Part shown: positions 8,050-16,368 of the stretch, in pieces | How the letters are laid out: each line of letters starts with the position of its first letter | Position numbering within the stretch: position 1 is the stretch's first letter | Assembly (NCBI GenBank): GCA_002409965.1 | Contig: DHON01000096.1 | Coordinates: 638-44,697, forward strand | From: Firmicutes bacterium UBA5389 | GTDB lineage: Bacteria > Bacillota > DTU025 | Reading direction: 5' to 3' | Length of the DNA stretch: 44,060 bases | Position numbers and translations under genes: made by a program | The notes under the pieces: generated by a model | Database searches by the model: none | What the model was told of the DNA's origin: nothing | What the model saw: only the letters and a program-made list of their open reading frames with translations

Positions 8050-8383
8050 TTCCGTTCCCCCCCACTACTCTGGTGGCCAGTTCCATGACTTCGTTCAGTC
8101 TGCTCAGTTCTCTCTCCACTATCTGTTTTCCAAGTCCCGTAATGACATACTGTTTCCTTCTCGTATAGCCCTCATCCTCAAGCGGGGCTATCCACTTTTT
8201 CTTCACCAAAGTGTCAATTGCCCCGTACAGGGTTCCCGCCCCCAACCTGACCCTACCACCCGTTTCTTCGATTGTGAACCGCGATATTCCGTAGCCGTGG
8301 TTGGGTTGATATACAGCCAAGAGTACCAGGAGAGTGGTTTCTGTCAGCGCTCCGCCCCTGATGTTGTCTCTGATGCCAATCAC
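8042..8383 (-). CDS. PadR-family transcriptional regulator
   Basis: The 113-residue protein is a typical short PadR winged-helix repressor. It has LTETTLLVLLAVYQPNHGYG, an ETGGRVRLGAGTLYGAIDTL recognition region, and the wing KKKWIAPLEDEGYTRRKQYV followed by ITGLGK. The start is a GTG at 8383 with only a weak upstream site (GGAA); an out-of-frame ATG nearby can be excluded. It overlaps the DUF2812 gene it precedes. A near-perfect inverted repeat at 8396-8431, immediately upstream, is the likely autoregulatory operator. The inducer is unknown. Confidence 0.85.
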   Translation of the reverse strand: MIGIRDNIRGGALTETTLLVLLAVYQPNHGYGISRFTIEETGGRVRLGAGTLYGAIDTLVKKKWIAPLEDEGYTRRKQYVITGLGKQIVERELSRLNEVMELATRVVGGNGNA

Positions 8384-8395
8384 TTCGCATTCCGT

Positions 8396-8431
8396 TATTA
8401 CGTTTACTGTACTATATCACTAAACGTACTA
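8396..8431. promoter_or_regulatory. inverted repeat, probable PadR operator
   Basis: TATTACGTTTA (8396-8406) and TAAACGTACTA (8421-8431) form 11-bp arms with one mismatch around a 14-bp AT-rich spacer. The spacer contains TATAGT on the minus strand, a plausible -10 box for the PadR gene starting at 8383. An AT-rich dyad overlapping the promoter fits PadR autoregulation. Confidence 0.6.
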
Positions 8432-8483
8432 TCCGTCGAGCCGGTTTTCGGCAGCACGTCTTCGACAGAGCGTAAGCAGATGA

Positions 8484-8527
8484 CGCGCCCAACCCGCTGC
8501 TTTTTCCGGTGCGAGTCACTCGCTCCC
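8484..8527 (-). pseudogene. remnant of a second copy of the 173-aa gene's 5' end
   Basis: This stretch aligns with the first codons and ribosome-binding region of the 173-aa gene at 5130-5175 (shared AACCCGCTGCTT-TTCCGG core on the plus strand). The start codon is altered and the rest of the gene is missing. It directly follows the broken GNAT gene, as the intact copy follows a GNAT remnant at 5215-5262. Confidence 0.5.
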
Positions 8528-8938
8528 TCAGCAAAATGAGCCCTGCGAGATCGCCTTGACCATCAGCAGGCACGGATTCACAGATCTCCACAGCTCGAGG
8601 AACTCCTCCAGCTCCAAAAAGCCGACTGAACGATAGAACTCCCTGGTCTTCGCGTAGTTGAGGTCAGGATGCGAGGCCGACAACGTCTTGACCTGGAGGA
8701 AAGCAACCTCTTGGTCGGCGCACCACTCTTCGGCCTCGTCCAGAAGGAGATTCCCAATGCCCTGGCGATGGTACGCTTTCATGACCCCCCATGACGTAGA
8801 TCTCGGCAGCCTTATCGAAATGCTTCATGACCGCAATGAAACCCACCGGCACCGCGCCGTCGAAGGCCGCCCAGAACGGCAATGCCGAGCTCTTGTCTCT
8901 GTATGATTCCGTCGCCTCAGGTATGCCGAATCACCATG
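8528..8938 (-). pseudogene. GNAT-family acetyltransferase, broken
   Basis: An ATG at 8938 gives MVIRHT, a normal GNAT opening, then stops. After an apparent internal deletion the sequence resumes with ALPFWAAFDGAVPVGFIAVM and EIYVMG. At a run of six G near 8785 the frame shifts, then MKAYHRQGIGNLLLDEAEEW continues to REFYRSVGFLELEEF and the end. The acetyl-CoA binding Q/R-x-x-G-x-G/A motif is present as RQGIGN. Removing one G would rejoin the two halves. The early stop and missing segment still make it a pseudogene. Confidence 0.75.
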
Positions 8939-9138
8939 TTCCCAGCCCAAGTCGAACACACATGACCGATGCAGCGCCAATCAAGACTGGAATCAGCCAT
9001 GGCCATATCTTTGGGTGTGATAGCCAAAGCTCCATTTCGGCTCAGCGTCCTGGCAGTAGTTGCTGGGCAAGCAGGGCTTTCTACGTGACACGTGCGTACT
9101 CAGCTGCCAGCCCGGATCGGGCCGCCGAACACGACCTC
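8939..9138 (-). other. short region with a possible 34-aa hydrophobic ORF
   Basis: On the minus strand a frame starting MELWLSHPKIWPWLIPVLIG encodes about 34 residues with one hydrophobic segment and stops at the GNAT start. It lacks a convincing ribosome binding site. A GCCCG-GAT-CGGGC hairpin at about 9111-9123, downstream of the HNH gene, has no T-tract. I see nothing firmer here. Confidence 0.25.
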
Positions 9139-10017
9139 TTAACATGGCTCTTGCTGACGCCTAAGCATCTCCCGGACCTCCTCCACGCTGCGTACCGTGC
9201 CCCCGATTGAGTGCAACACCGCGTGGCAGTTGGGGCAAACCGGTACGAGGTGTCGCGCAGGATCAATAGAGTATCCTCCGCGAGTCTCTGAAAGCGGAAC
9301 TAGGTGATGGACATGGATGAAGCCATCCATCTCAGGACCATAGCGATTGCCGAACGACATGCCGCATACAACACAGTTGCTTCCATACAGGCGTACACAC
9401 TCATCACGCGCCCGGCGGTCTCGTTCAAACCTGGTTACGGGTACGCGGGTGGCCGAGCCTTCCCAGAAACCAGCAGCATCGGAAACAACCTCGGCCGCGG
9501 GAAGCAGCGCCGACTCCACGCCCGGCATTGATCGTTGCAGAGTAACACTCAAGTACTCCACGATAAGTGGTTCATGCCGGTGAACGCTGCGAGGATCGAA
9601 CAAGCGTGGCCGAGCCAACACACGATCAAGATAGCTGAAGTGCGCCGCCTGGACGGTAGGCCACTCCCCGTGTTCGTCGTGCAAACGGCTGTATGTTCCG
9701 TTGCGGGAAGGAGGACGCTTGTATCGTGGATACACCTTGGTCTCCCACGCCCACGAGCGCAGGGCTGACAGATGGTCTTCATTCTCCGATGCATCGGTGG
9801 TCACCCAGACAGTGCTACCCATCAAGGTCAGGACGATTGTGTGCCCAGCGAAAAGGCGGATCCGATCCGGCAACACATGCACAAGCCATATATCTGGATT
9901 CCGAACGTGAACATAGGCCAACGAGTCCGCCAAAGCCGCCAGCTGAGCGGCACGAGTAATCGGATCGGGAAGCGCCCTCTCAACTCTGCGTGCAAGTGTC
10001 TCCAGGTCAGAAGCCAT
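9139..10017 (-). CDS. HNH endonuclease, McrA-like
   Basis: The 292-residue protein ends in a complete HNH (beta-beta-alpha metal) nuclease. It has the zinc pair CVVC (215, 218), IHVHHLVPLS with the catalytic His pair at 237-238, and VCPNCHAVLH (C261, C264, H265, H269). The linker with FERDRRARDECVRLYG before the first Cys pair is typical of standalone restriction-type HNH enzymes that often cut modified DNA. The N-terminal 160 residues, with a strand-rich stretch around IWLVHVLPDRIRLFAG, are unrecognised and may recognise the DNA. The start at ATG 10017 follows AGGAGG. It is the last gene of the minus-strand defence block, 176 bp from the DUF262 gene. A McrA-like role is inference. Confidence 0.8.
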   Translation of the reverse strand: MASDLETLARRVERALPDPITRAAQLAALADSLAYVHVRNPDIWLVHVLPDRIRLFAGHTIVLTLMGSTVWVTTDASENEDHLSALRSWAWETKVYPRYKRPPSRNGTYSRLHDEHGEWPTVQAAHFSYLDRVLARPRLFDPRSVHRHEPLIVEYLSVTLQRSMPGVESALLPAAEVVSDAAGFWEGSATRVPVTRFERDRRARDECVRLYGSNCVVCGMSFGNRYGPEMDGFIHVHHLVPLSETRGGYSIDPARHLVPVCPNCHAVLHSIGGTVRSVEEVREMLRRQQEPC

Positions 10018-10193
10018 TGACGTTGCCTCCTAGCATACCGGGCTCGGAATATCAACCGCGATGCGCCCGCTTACCACGCGAACCGCCCACGCGGGCCCTT
10101 TGACTTGTTACGCTGCACTGGGGCAGCGGCCTCGGTGCGTAAGCTCTGGGCCGTTGACAGGACACCTTCCATGGTCCAGAGTATACAGCCACG

Positions 10194-11963
10194 TCACAAC
10201 GTCTCGTACCCGGCCCGTATCACCTCAGCCAGCAATTTCCTTCGCTCATCGAGGAACTGGCGATACTCCTTGCAGTGCCAACCGTCCGGCAGCGCATGGT
10301 GCTTCAGGGTCAGGTCCCACGCCGCGGCATCTCTGGCCAATCGCTGCTCGTACTTGGGGTAATAGTCCGAAGGCGCGGAGTCAGATATGTGGACGTTGTC
10401 GTCCCATTGCACCAGTGCGTAGTTGGCAATCTGATTGGTGTCGCGGATGTCAGTTATTCCAATGGTTTTGAGATAGCCCTTGGGGAAGAGATGATGGCGC
10501 TCGATGGCCGACTTCCTGGGGCTGATGGCAGGATCCAGTAGCTCGGCGACCCTCATCTCTGAGAAAAGAACCCGTGCATCCAGCAGGTTCAGTGCCGCAT
10601 AGTAGGCAAAGAGATACGGACTTCTCGCTGAAGAGGTTTCGAGAGCATTGGGCAGAGAAATCGCCCAAAAGTCTTCGGTCAGTGCATCCCTTGCAATCCC
10701 ATCGAGAACAGACACGAAGTCATCGGCAGTCCCAGCGCCCCTGAACCTGGCAAGGTCGGACTCCATTTGGCTTTCAGGCGAATCGGTATACCGACCGGTA
10801 AGAGACGACATGAAGAACCATCGCGCAACAATGCTGCGCAGAGCATGACTATCGACTCCGAAGTCGTAACGACCCAACAGGTAGAGTACGTAGGAATAGA
10901 GAACCGTGCTCTCAGAGGTAATCATAGACCGACTTCTGAAGCCTGCCCTCACCAGGGTCTTCATGAACTCATGCCAATTGGTCAGATTAAGCACCTTCGC
11001 CTGCGCCTTCTTAAGCACCTCAAACTGCTCATCCCTAAGCGCCGCCGAAAACTGCTCGGTTTCGAGATCCTTGCCTCGCAAGATGGAGTAGACTTGACGG
11101 AGCCTGGCTCTCCTGAACCCTAGGCCCACGCTCACCCGGAGGAGTTGGTCAGGCGAGGGTTCAATGAAATGGTTGAAAGGCGATGGACCGTCGCCCGGAG
11201 GCGCAGGCGCCTTGCAGGCTCGACAGAAGTCCTCCAGCTGGCTACGCCCTTCATCCCAGAACACTGAGAGTAGAGTGAGGATGAAGTCGGCCTGCTTCAA
11301 TGTCACTCCCTTGCTGTTAATGCGAACGAAAATGTCAGCTACCTGCTCTTCATCTACAGTCGATGAGATCTCCAGAGCCGTGAATGGATAGCTCTGAAGC
11401 GCATGGAGGCGAGCTATGTTGTCCGATATGAGTCGCTTCTCCGCCGCGTCTACATCCCTGCCCCGCGACTTGGCCAGCTTGTCTAGGAACTCCGTAGTGA
11501 ACTGGAACATGTTGGCCTCATCGGCCCAGAGAACGGTGATGTCCGGTACATACTCTGGATCGCGCTCTATTGCCGCATCTGCAACATCGAACACCCCATC
11601 CGATGGACGAAACGCGATTCTGATACGTGTCTTCCTGAAGTCCTTAGTCACAATCGGATGGCCTTTCAGCACTGCATATAGCGAGGTCAGACGCTGCTGA
11701 CCATCGACTATGAGCAGCTTGGGTATCTTCCTCTGCTTGCCCTCGGCGCCAATCTGCCTCGCTTCATCCGTATCCTCGTTCGCCCAAAACAGAAAGTAGC
11801 CCACGGGAAAACCCTTGTACATCGAGTCGAATAGATCCCTCACCTTCACCGGTTTCCAGACGAACGGACGTTGTATGTCCGGCAATCCGATGTCGCCATG
11901 CTCGATGTCCAGGATAAGCTTTGATAATGAGTAGTCTACCTTTTTGAACAGGATAGCGTTCAC
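10194..11963 (-). CDS. DUF262/DUF1524 protein, GmrSD-like
   Basis: This 589-residue protein has the GmrS-like DUF262 domain at the N-terminus: DIQRPFVWK at about 29, FPVGYFLFW, and the VDGQQRLTSLYAVL motif at about 86 that places a nucleotide-hydrolysis site. RINSKGVTLKQADF follows. The C-terminal third is an HNH-type GmrD-like (DUF1524) nuclease with IERHHLFPKGYL (His490-491) and Asn510/Asn515. GmrSD enzymes cut glucosylated hydroxymethylcytosine DNA of T4-like phages; substrate range here is unknown. I chose the GTG at 11963 because AGGAGGG lies 7 nt upstream. The longer frame from ATG 12017 has no such site. Confidence 0.8.
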   Translation of the reverse strand: MNAILFKKVDYSLSKLILDIEHGDIGLPDIQRPFVWKPVKVRDLFDSMYKGFPVGYFLFWANEDTDEARQIGAEGKQRKIPKLLIVDGQQRLTSLYAVLKGHPIVTKDFRKTRIRIAFRPSDGVFDVADAAIERDPEYVPDITVLWADEANMFQFTTEFLDKLAKSRGRDVDAAEKRLISDNIARLHALQSYPFTALEISSTVDEEQVADIFVRINSKGVTLKQADFILTLLSVFWDEGRSQLEDFCRACKAPAPPGDGPSPFNHFIEPSPDQLLRVSVGLGFRRARLRQVYSILRGKDLETEQFSAALRDEQFEVLKKAQAKVLNLTNWHEFMKTLVRAGFRSRSMITSESTVLYSYVLYLLGRYDFGVDSHALRSIVARWFFMSSLTGRYTDSPESQMESDLARFRGAGTADDFVSVLDGIARDALTEDFWAISLPNALETSSARSPYLFAYYAALNLLDARVLFSEMRVAELLDPAISPRKSAIERHHLFPKGYLKTIGITDIRDTNQIANYALVQWDDNVHISDSAPSDYYPKYEQRLARDAAAWDLTLKHHALPDGWHCKEYRQFLDERRKLLAEVIRAGYETL

Positions 11964-12340
11964 CACAAACCCTCCTGTACTTGCATTCGCGGGATCTTGG
12001 GGTTCACCACTCGTCATCTACTCTCGTCTAGCCTGACTGATCCGCATACCATAGGCAGCATACAGTCCCCGTTGACTCCCCCGCGTTGCTTCATGTCCTG
12101 GGCGATGCGGCGAAACTCGCCCCCATGGATCTCCTACTCGCCAAATGCGCAAATCTCTGCTTGGCACCTGCCGCAATTGACAGCTGATAAGCGCAGCATG
12201 CAGCAAAGCTCTTCCTTGGTGTGAGCACTCCGTCAACCAGCGGTCGCGAAATGGGCCGCGATCACCTGCCGAAGCCCAATTCGGTTGGGAAATGCAGCTT
12301 GGTAATGCCACGGCAGCAGATCAGCCGGCGCTCGCGCCAA
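11964..12340 (-). other. 377-bp gap with a degenerate coding trace
   Basis: Between the DUF262 gene and the helicase/SprT gene there is no intact ORF with a ribosome binding site. One minus-strand frame, interrupted by stops, reads KEELCCMLRLSAVNCGRCQA and then GGEFRRIAQDMKQRGGVNGD, which looks like decayed protein. The 97-codon frame at 12018-12311 has an unnatural composition, so I did not call it. Confidence 0.35.
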
Positions 12341-15070
12341 TCACCAGAAACTCACTCCAAACCTCTCGTTCAAAGTGAACAACTCTCTATCGCCTTCAAC
12401 ATGAGTAGGCCACATCTTTTCCAGGCGTCTGAACTCCTTGGTGTGGCCCTGTTTGAGCCAGAGGTGCAGGTACTCGTGCCACAGCAGATACTCCATGGTC
12501 TCTCGGGATATGTCCGGGCTATCGAGAAGGATGTTTACTCTGATCAGACCAGCGCCCACGGCGCTGCCATACTCCTCGTGTGCCATCGCGTACCAGCCCT
12601 TTATAAGCCGTTTTGTCCACGTGAGCACCACAGCGTCTCCGGGAAGCATGGGCAGGTTGAGAAGCTCGGCGCCGCGGCGCAGGACCGAAGCCATGAGCTC
12701 TTCGAGGTCGTGTGCGGGCCCGGGGGCCATCATCTGAGTGGGCAGCGGTTCGAACACCGGAATCGCCGGCGGCTTCCGCACTGCCTCCCCGGGATGCCGA
12801 AGGTCCCACACAGCGTCATTGACCTCCATCCAGTATTCGCGGTAATCGGGGTAGACCGCCTTGGCTAAGGCTGAATCATATCGCTGGGCCACAAGCGCCT
12901 CCGCCTCGTCAGTAGGCAGCCTGAGGTCGAGAAGCTCGCGTGCTACCTGCGCCGGATCAATCGTCGCGCGGCCCGCGAACTGCTCCCACTGCGGTTCGCT
13001 GCCGTCGACGGCGCGATGAGCTATGATCTGTTCAACGTACCCTTGAGACGGCCGCGGAATGTCGCAATCGCCGAAATACTCTTCACATACTTCAGCCGCA
13101 TCAAGCTGCTCTGCCTGACGCGGCGATAAGCGGCGCAGATAGGAGAGTAACGCATCCCAGCATGGTTTGTCGTGGTTGAACACGGGAATCGTCTGTATCA
13201 CATCGTCGTCGCTGTCAACAGGCCGCTCCAACACATACCATCCGCAGGGCACAGCCTCGAACACCTGGGCCCGGCACTCGCGACGCCTGCTGAGCGCGGC
13301 GGCCACGGCGCGAAACACCTCTTGAGGAATGACGCTGAGCACGTCCTGAACGAGCTCTCTGTCGGCAGACTGTTCTTCGTCGGCGATGACCTGGGCGGTT
13401 TCATCGCTCAAGCCGACTCTCTCTTCGTCGAACTCCGTGAGGTCCGGCAGCAAGTCGAACGGACGCTCAAAGTCGGTGAAACGTTCCCAATGGTCCTCGA
13501 AGGAAACCAGGTAAGCAAGGGAGGTGCCCCCCACCTTCTGCCCCCGCAATGCTCTCCCGACCATCTGCTGCATCAGAACCTCGCTGTTGGTGGGGCGGGC
13601 CAAGAAGACTGTTTGAACTGCAGGTAAATCCGCGCCTTCCGTGAGCATCTGCACGTTGATGAGGACATCAAGGCCGCTATCGGGCGACAGGAAAGCGGCG
13701 CACGCCTCCTCTTTATCCGTTGCTCTGCCATCAGGTGCGTAGCTTGCCACATACTCGGCAGGCACTCCCTGGGCCACGAACTTCTCCCGAAGCAAGCAAG
13801 CATGCTGTACATTAGTGGCAAATACCAAAGTCTTGCCGTACTTGGCCTTGTTCTGCAGATAGTGACCGACAATCAAGTCGTTCCTCTCGTTGAGATGGCC
13901 TATGCGGTCCAGCGTTTCATCGCTCAGCTTGTCGAATTGGGCAAGATATCGGCATTCGTCGTCAGTCATGTGCGCCTCGGCTTCCACATCGGTGAACACC
14001 CGCACCTTTGCGGGGCGCGCCAGGAAACCGCGTTCAACCAGCTCGGTGAAGCCCACTTGATGAATGATGTTGTTGTTGAAAAGGCCGCTCAGCATAGATC
14101 GCTCCGATTCCACCATCCTGGTAGGCGTGGCGGTGAGCCCAAGCAACTGATTGTTCTTGAGGGATTTCATGTACCAGATAATATCCCTGTAGCTCTTGGC
14201 TGGAGCATGATGCGCCTCGTCGATTACAAGGAACACTTGGGGATCGCTTACAATCTGCTCGACTACATCTTTGTGCCTCGCAAGACTTGCCACTGAGCAC
14301 AGCATGATATCATCGTCAAGCGTGAGTTGAGTGGCAGAGCTATACCCGCCCGACACGATCCGGATCCCCAGCCGGTCGTAGCGTTCCGGAGCCGCAGCCA
14401 ATCCGGCCAGGTGCACAAAGCTGTCATATGCCTGTTCCAACAGGATCTGTCGGTGCGCTACCCACATAACCCGCCCGCCGCGAGCTACCACGTTCTCCAT
14501 CAGCCAGCGAGCCGCAGTGAAGGTCTTCCCGGATCCTGTAGGCATCACTAACAGGCCAGGGAATCCCCCGGAGGCGCCACCCTTCGCCAGGCTAGCGGAC
14601 AGCTTGTCCCACGCATCTTGCTGATACGGGAAGGGCTTTCGCAAGTCGGGTTGCTGTTTAGCAGGATCAAGGCAGACATGGCTTAGCCTGACGCTGCCCA
14701 CAACATCAGCTTCGGTCCACTCTTCGCCGAAACTTCTCAGGTAGTGCAGAAGAAGCTCCCTAAATCTGCTGGTATTGCGGCATTTAGATATGTATTCCAC
14801 ATGTTCGGCGCGGGTTACAGGTTGGTTCATGGGGCCGAGCCGCAGGTCCAACAGCTTCCTAACGAGGCCTTTCAGATACGGGCAATCCGGCAGCCAAGTG
14901 CGCTCCAGAGCGTTCCTGGATCTTCGGACAAGCTCCTCATTCGGCCTGACCCAGCTGCGCAATAGCCAATCGCGCGCGGTTTCGCCATCGGGCTCGAACC
15001 CACAGGCTGACGCCACCGCTTCTACAGTTGCGTCATCGAAAGCATCCCATGTAAAACGATATTTGGGCAT
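12341..15070 (-). CDS. SF2 helicase fused to a SprT-like metalloprotease
   Basis: This 909-residue protein combines two activities. Residues about 145-560 are a ResIII/ERCC3-like superfamily 2 helicase: MPTGSGKT (176-183), VIDEAHHAP (DEAH 284-287), LLGLTATPTR, and the motif VI region QQMVGRALRG. The last 100 residues look like a SprT/Wss1-type zinc protease: IRVNILLDSP, then HEYLH at 865-869 (His865, Glu866, His869) and a third His in GHTKEF (876), then RLEKMWP. SprT-like proteases degrade proteins crosslinked to DNA. The start at ATG 15070 follows AGGAAGGGTGG; the extra 48 codons upstream overlap the preceding gene and look non-native. Residues 1-140 are an unrecognised helical domain. The gene is 104 bp downstream of the HEPN-like gene, probably in the same transcript. 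Confidence 0.75.
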   Translation of the reverse strand: MPKYRFTWDAFDDATVEAVASACGFEPDGETARDWLLRSWVRPNEELVRRSRNALERTWLPDCPYLKGLVRKLLDLRLGPMNQPVTRAEHVEYISKCRNTSRFRELLLHYLRSFGEEWTEADVVGSVRLSHVCLDPAKQQPDLRKPFPYQQDAWDKLSASLAKGGASGGFPGLLVMPTGSGKTFTAARWLMENVVARGGRVMWVAHRQILLEQAYDSFVHLAGLAAAPERYDRLGIRIVSGGYSSATQLTLDDDIMLCSVASLARHKDVVEQIVSDPQVFLVIDEAHHAPAKSYRDIIWYMKSLKNNQLLGLTATPTRMVESERSMLSGLFNNNIIHQVGFTELVERGFLARPAKVRVFTDVEAEAHMTDDECRYLAQFDKLSDETLDRIGHLNERNDLIVGHYLQNKAKYGKTLVFATNVQHACLLREKFVAQGVPAEYVASYAPDGRATDKEEACAAFLSPDSGLDVLINVQMLTEGADLPAVQTVFLARPTNSEVLMQQMVGRALRGQKVGGTSLAYLVSFEDHWERFTDFERPFDLLPDLTEFDEERVGLSDETAQVIADEEQSADRELVQDVLSVIPQEVFRAVAAALSRRRECRAQVFEAVPCGWYVLERPVDSDDDVIQTIPVFNHDKPCWDALLSYLRRLSPRQAEQLDAAEVCEEYFGDCDIPRPSQGYVEQIIAHRAVDGSEPQWEQFAGRATIDPAQVARELLDLRLPTDEAEALVAQRYDSALAKAVYPDYREYWMEVNDAVWDLRHPGEAVRKPPAIPVFEPLPTQMMAPGPAHDLEELMASVLRRGAELLNLPMLPGDAVVLTWTKRLIKGWYAMAHEEYGSAVGAGLIRVNILLDSPDISRETMEYLLWHEYLHLWLKQGHTKEFRRLEKMWPTHVEGDRELFTLNERFGVSFW

Positions 15071-15174
15071 GTGACCACCCTTCCTCTTGCCGGTAGATTG
15101 TCGTAGCACTACTTGAAGCAGCCGCCGAACACGCAGCATCGTGCTCATGTAGGATCCATCGATGTCCACGCATC

Positions 15175-16368
15175 CTACGCTTCCCCGCTCAGCACCATCC
15201 TGAAGTGCTCCCATGACAGGGGTGAGCAGTGGGCCAGATCGTTCCGACGCATGCGCATGAAGTCTGCACGGCGCCGTATTGCTATGAAACGCCCCTCGCA
15301 GATCTCGTCGATGAACATGATCAGCTCAATCCACTCCGATGCAGCCCAACTACTGCTCCATACGCCAGTCCTGCTGGGTCTGCATCTGAGGTCGCTCACG
15401 AATTCATCCAGGCCCGGTGCGCTCTGGCCAAGGTACTGATATGTCTCTGTACGCTCTCTGTCGATCACGGGCATTAGGTACTTGGCCTGCCCGGCCCATA
15501 TGCGCCTTCGTATCTCCGCGATGCCTCCGATCTGCGCCAGCGCAGCCGTGTGCACAGAGATGCCGCAGTCGGCCCGCCACTCCAGTACTCCCGCTTCGAA
15601 CAGCGGGGCAAGGCTATGGGGCGGGCCGACAGGCTTCGTGCGCCTGCCAGGCCTGAACGGCTCGCGAATACCGTTCGTCTGCGCGCGCAGCCACTCAGCT
15701 GTCCACCCCCTCCGAGTCGCATAATCCGACAGAGTGCCCAGCAGGTCGTCTTCGCCGAAACTGGGCTGCCAACGAGCGTGTATCTCCAATAGCAGTGCTG
15801 CATCTGTCCCGGCGAGCTCGGCAATCACGCTCTGCGCCCAGGCGGCATGTATGGTCTCTGTCGAAGTCGACTGTGATAGCGCATAGGCAAGAACAGACAT
15901 CTCAGCGGTGGAGAAGCAACCCCAGTACCAGTGAACTGAGACATGCTCATGCTGACTGGCCTGGTATCCGAGGGCCGCATCCGGGCTCACCAAGACTATT
16001 GACGAAACCACCCCGGTCCGGGAGCTCCGGCTCGTGGATGCCTTGCCCTGCTCTTCAAGCCTCACTACTACGCTCTCCCTTGCGCCGTCCGGCGCGATGT
16101 TCTCCAGGCGCTGGATCGTCACTTTTGAGAACCCGTCATCATCAACAGCGCCGGCGCCACCCTCAATCGGCGGACTGCCCTCGCCGACTACCACCTCGAC
16201 GCCCCGCTCGTCCAAGATGTCAGCAAGCTCAGCAACGAGGTCCGATGTTGGCGCAGTCGCAGGCATAACCCAGATAACCGACATCCCGGCCATCAGTTCC
16301 GAGACCATACCGGCGAGGACGTTGGTCATAGCAGGTAACCTGCATACAGCCTTTTTCAGGTCGATCAT
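15175..16368 (-). CDS. 397-aa protein with a C-terminal HEPN-like R-x4-H motif
   Basis: The N-terminal 60 residues (LAGMVSELMAGMSVIWVMPA) resemble a degenerate alpha/beta nucleotide-binding fold without a Walker A motif. The C-terminus ends in a helical region with RNDLAH (Arg375, His380) followed by a helix, the spacing and context of the RNxxxH motif in HEPN ribonucleases of the Swt1-like kind. HEPN domains commonly serve as RNA-cutting effectors or toxins. I do not recognise the full-length family. The gene overlaps the giant ATPase by 4 nt (ATGA), so the two are translationally coupled and probably form a complex. Its own ribosome binding site is poor, consistent with coupling. The HEPN call rests on one motif and predicted helices, so it is tentative. 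Confidence 0.55.
   Translation of the reverse strand: MIDLKKAVCRLPAMTNVLAGMVSELMAGMSVIWVMPATAPTSDLVAELADILDERGVEVVVGEGSPPIEGGAGAVDDDGFSKVTIQRLENIAPDGARESVVVRLEEQGKASTSRSSRTGVVSSIVLVSPDAALGYQASQHEHVSVHWYWGCFSTAEMSVLAYALSQSTSTETIHAAWAQSVIAELAGTDAALLLEIHARWQPSFGEDDLLGTLSDYATRRGWTAEWLRAQTNGIREPFRPGRRTKPVGPPHSLAPLFEAGVLEWRADCGISVHTAALAQIGGIAEIRRRIWAGQAKYLMPVIDRERTETYQYLGQSAPGLDEFVSDLRCRPSRTGVWSSSWAASEWIELIMFIDEICEGRFIAIRRRADFMRMRRNDLAHCSPLSWEHFRMVLSGEA

Noticed and set aside
9111..9123. GCCCG-GAT-CGGGC hairpin downstream of the HNH gene as a terminator
   Set aside because: The stem is only 5 bp with a 3-nt loop and no T-tract, so it is too weak to call.
12018..12311. 97-codon minus-strand ORF upstream of the DUF262 gene
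   Set aside because: It has no ribosome binding site and atypical composition, and another frame in the same place looks more like decayed protein.
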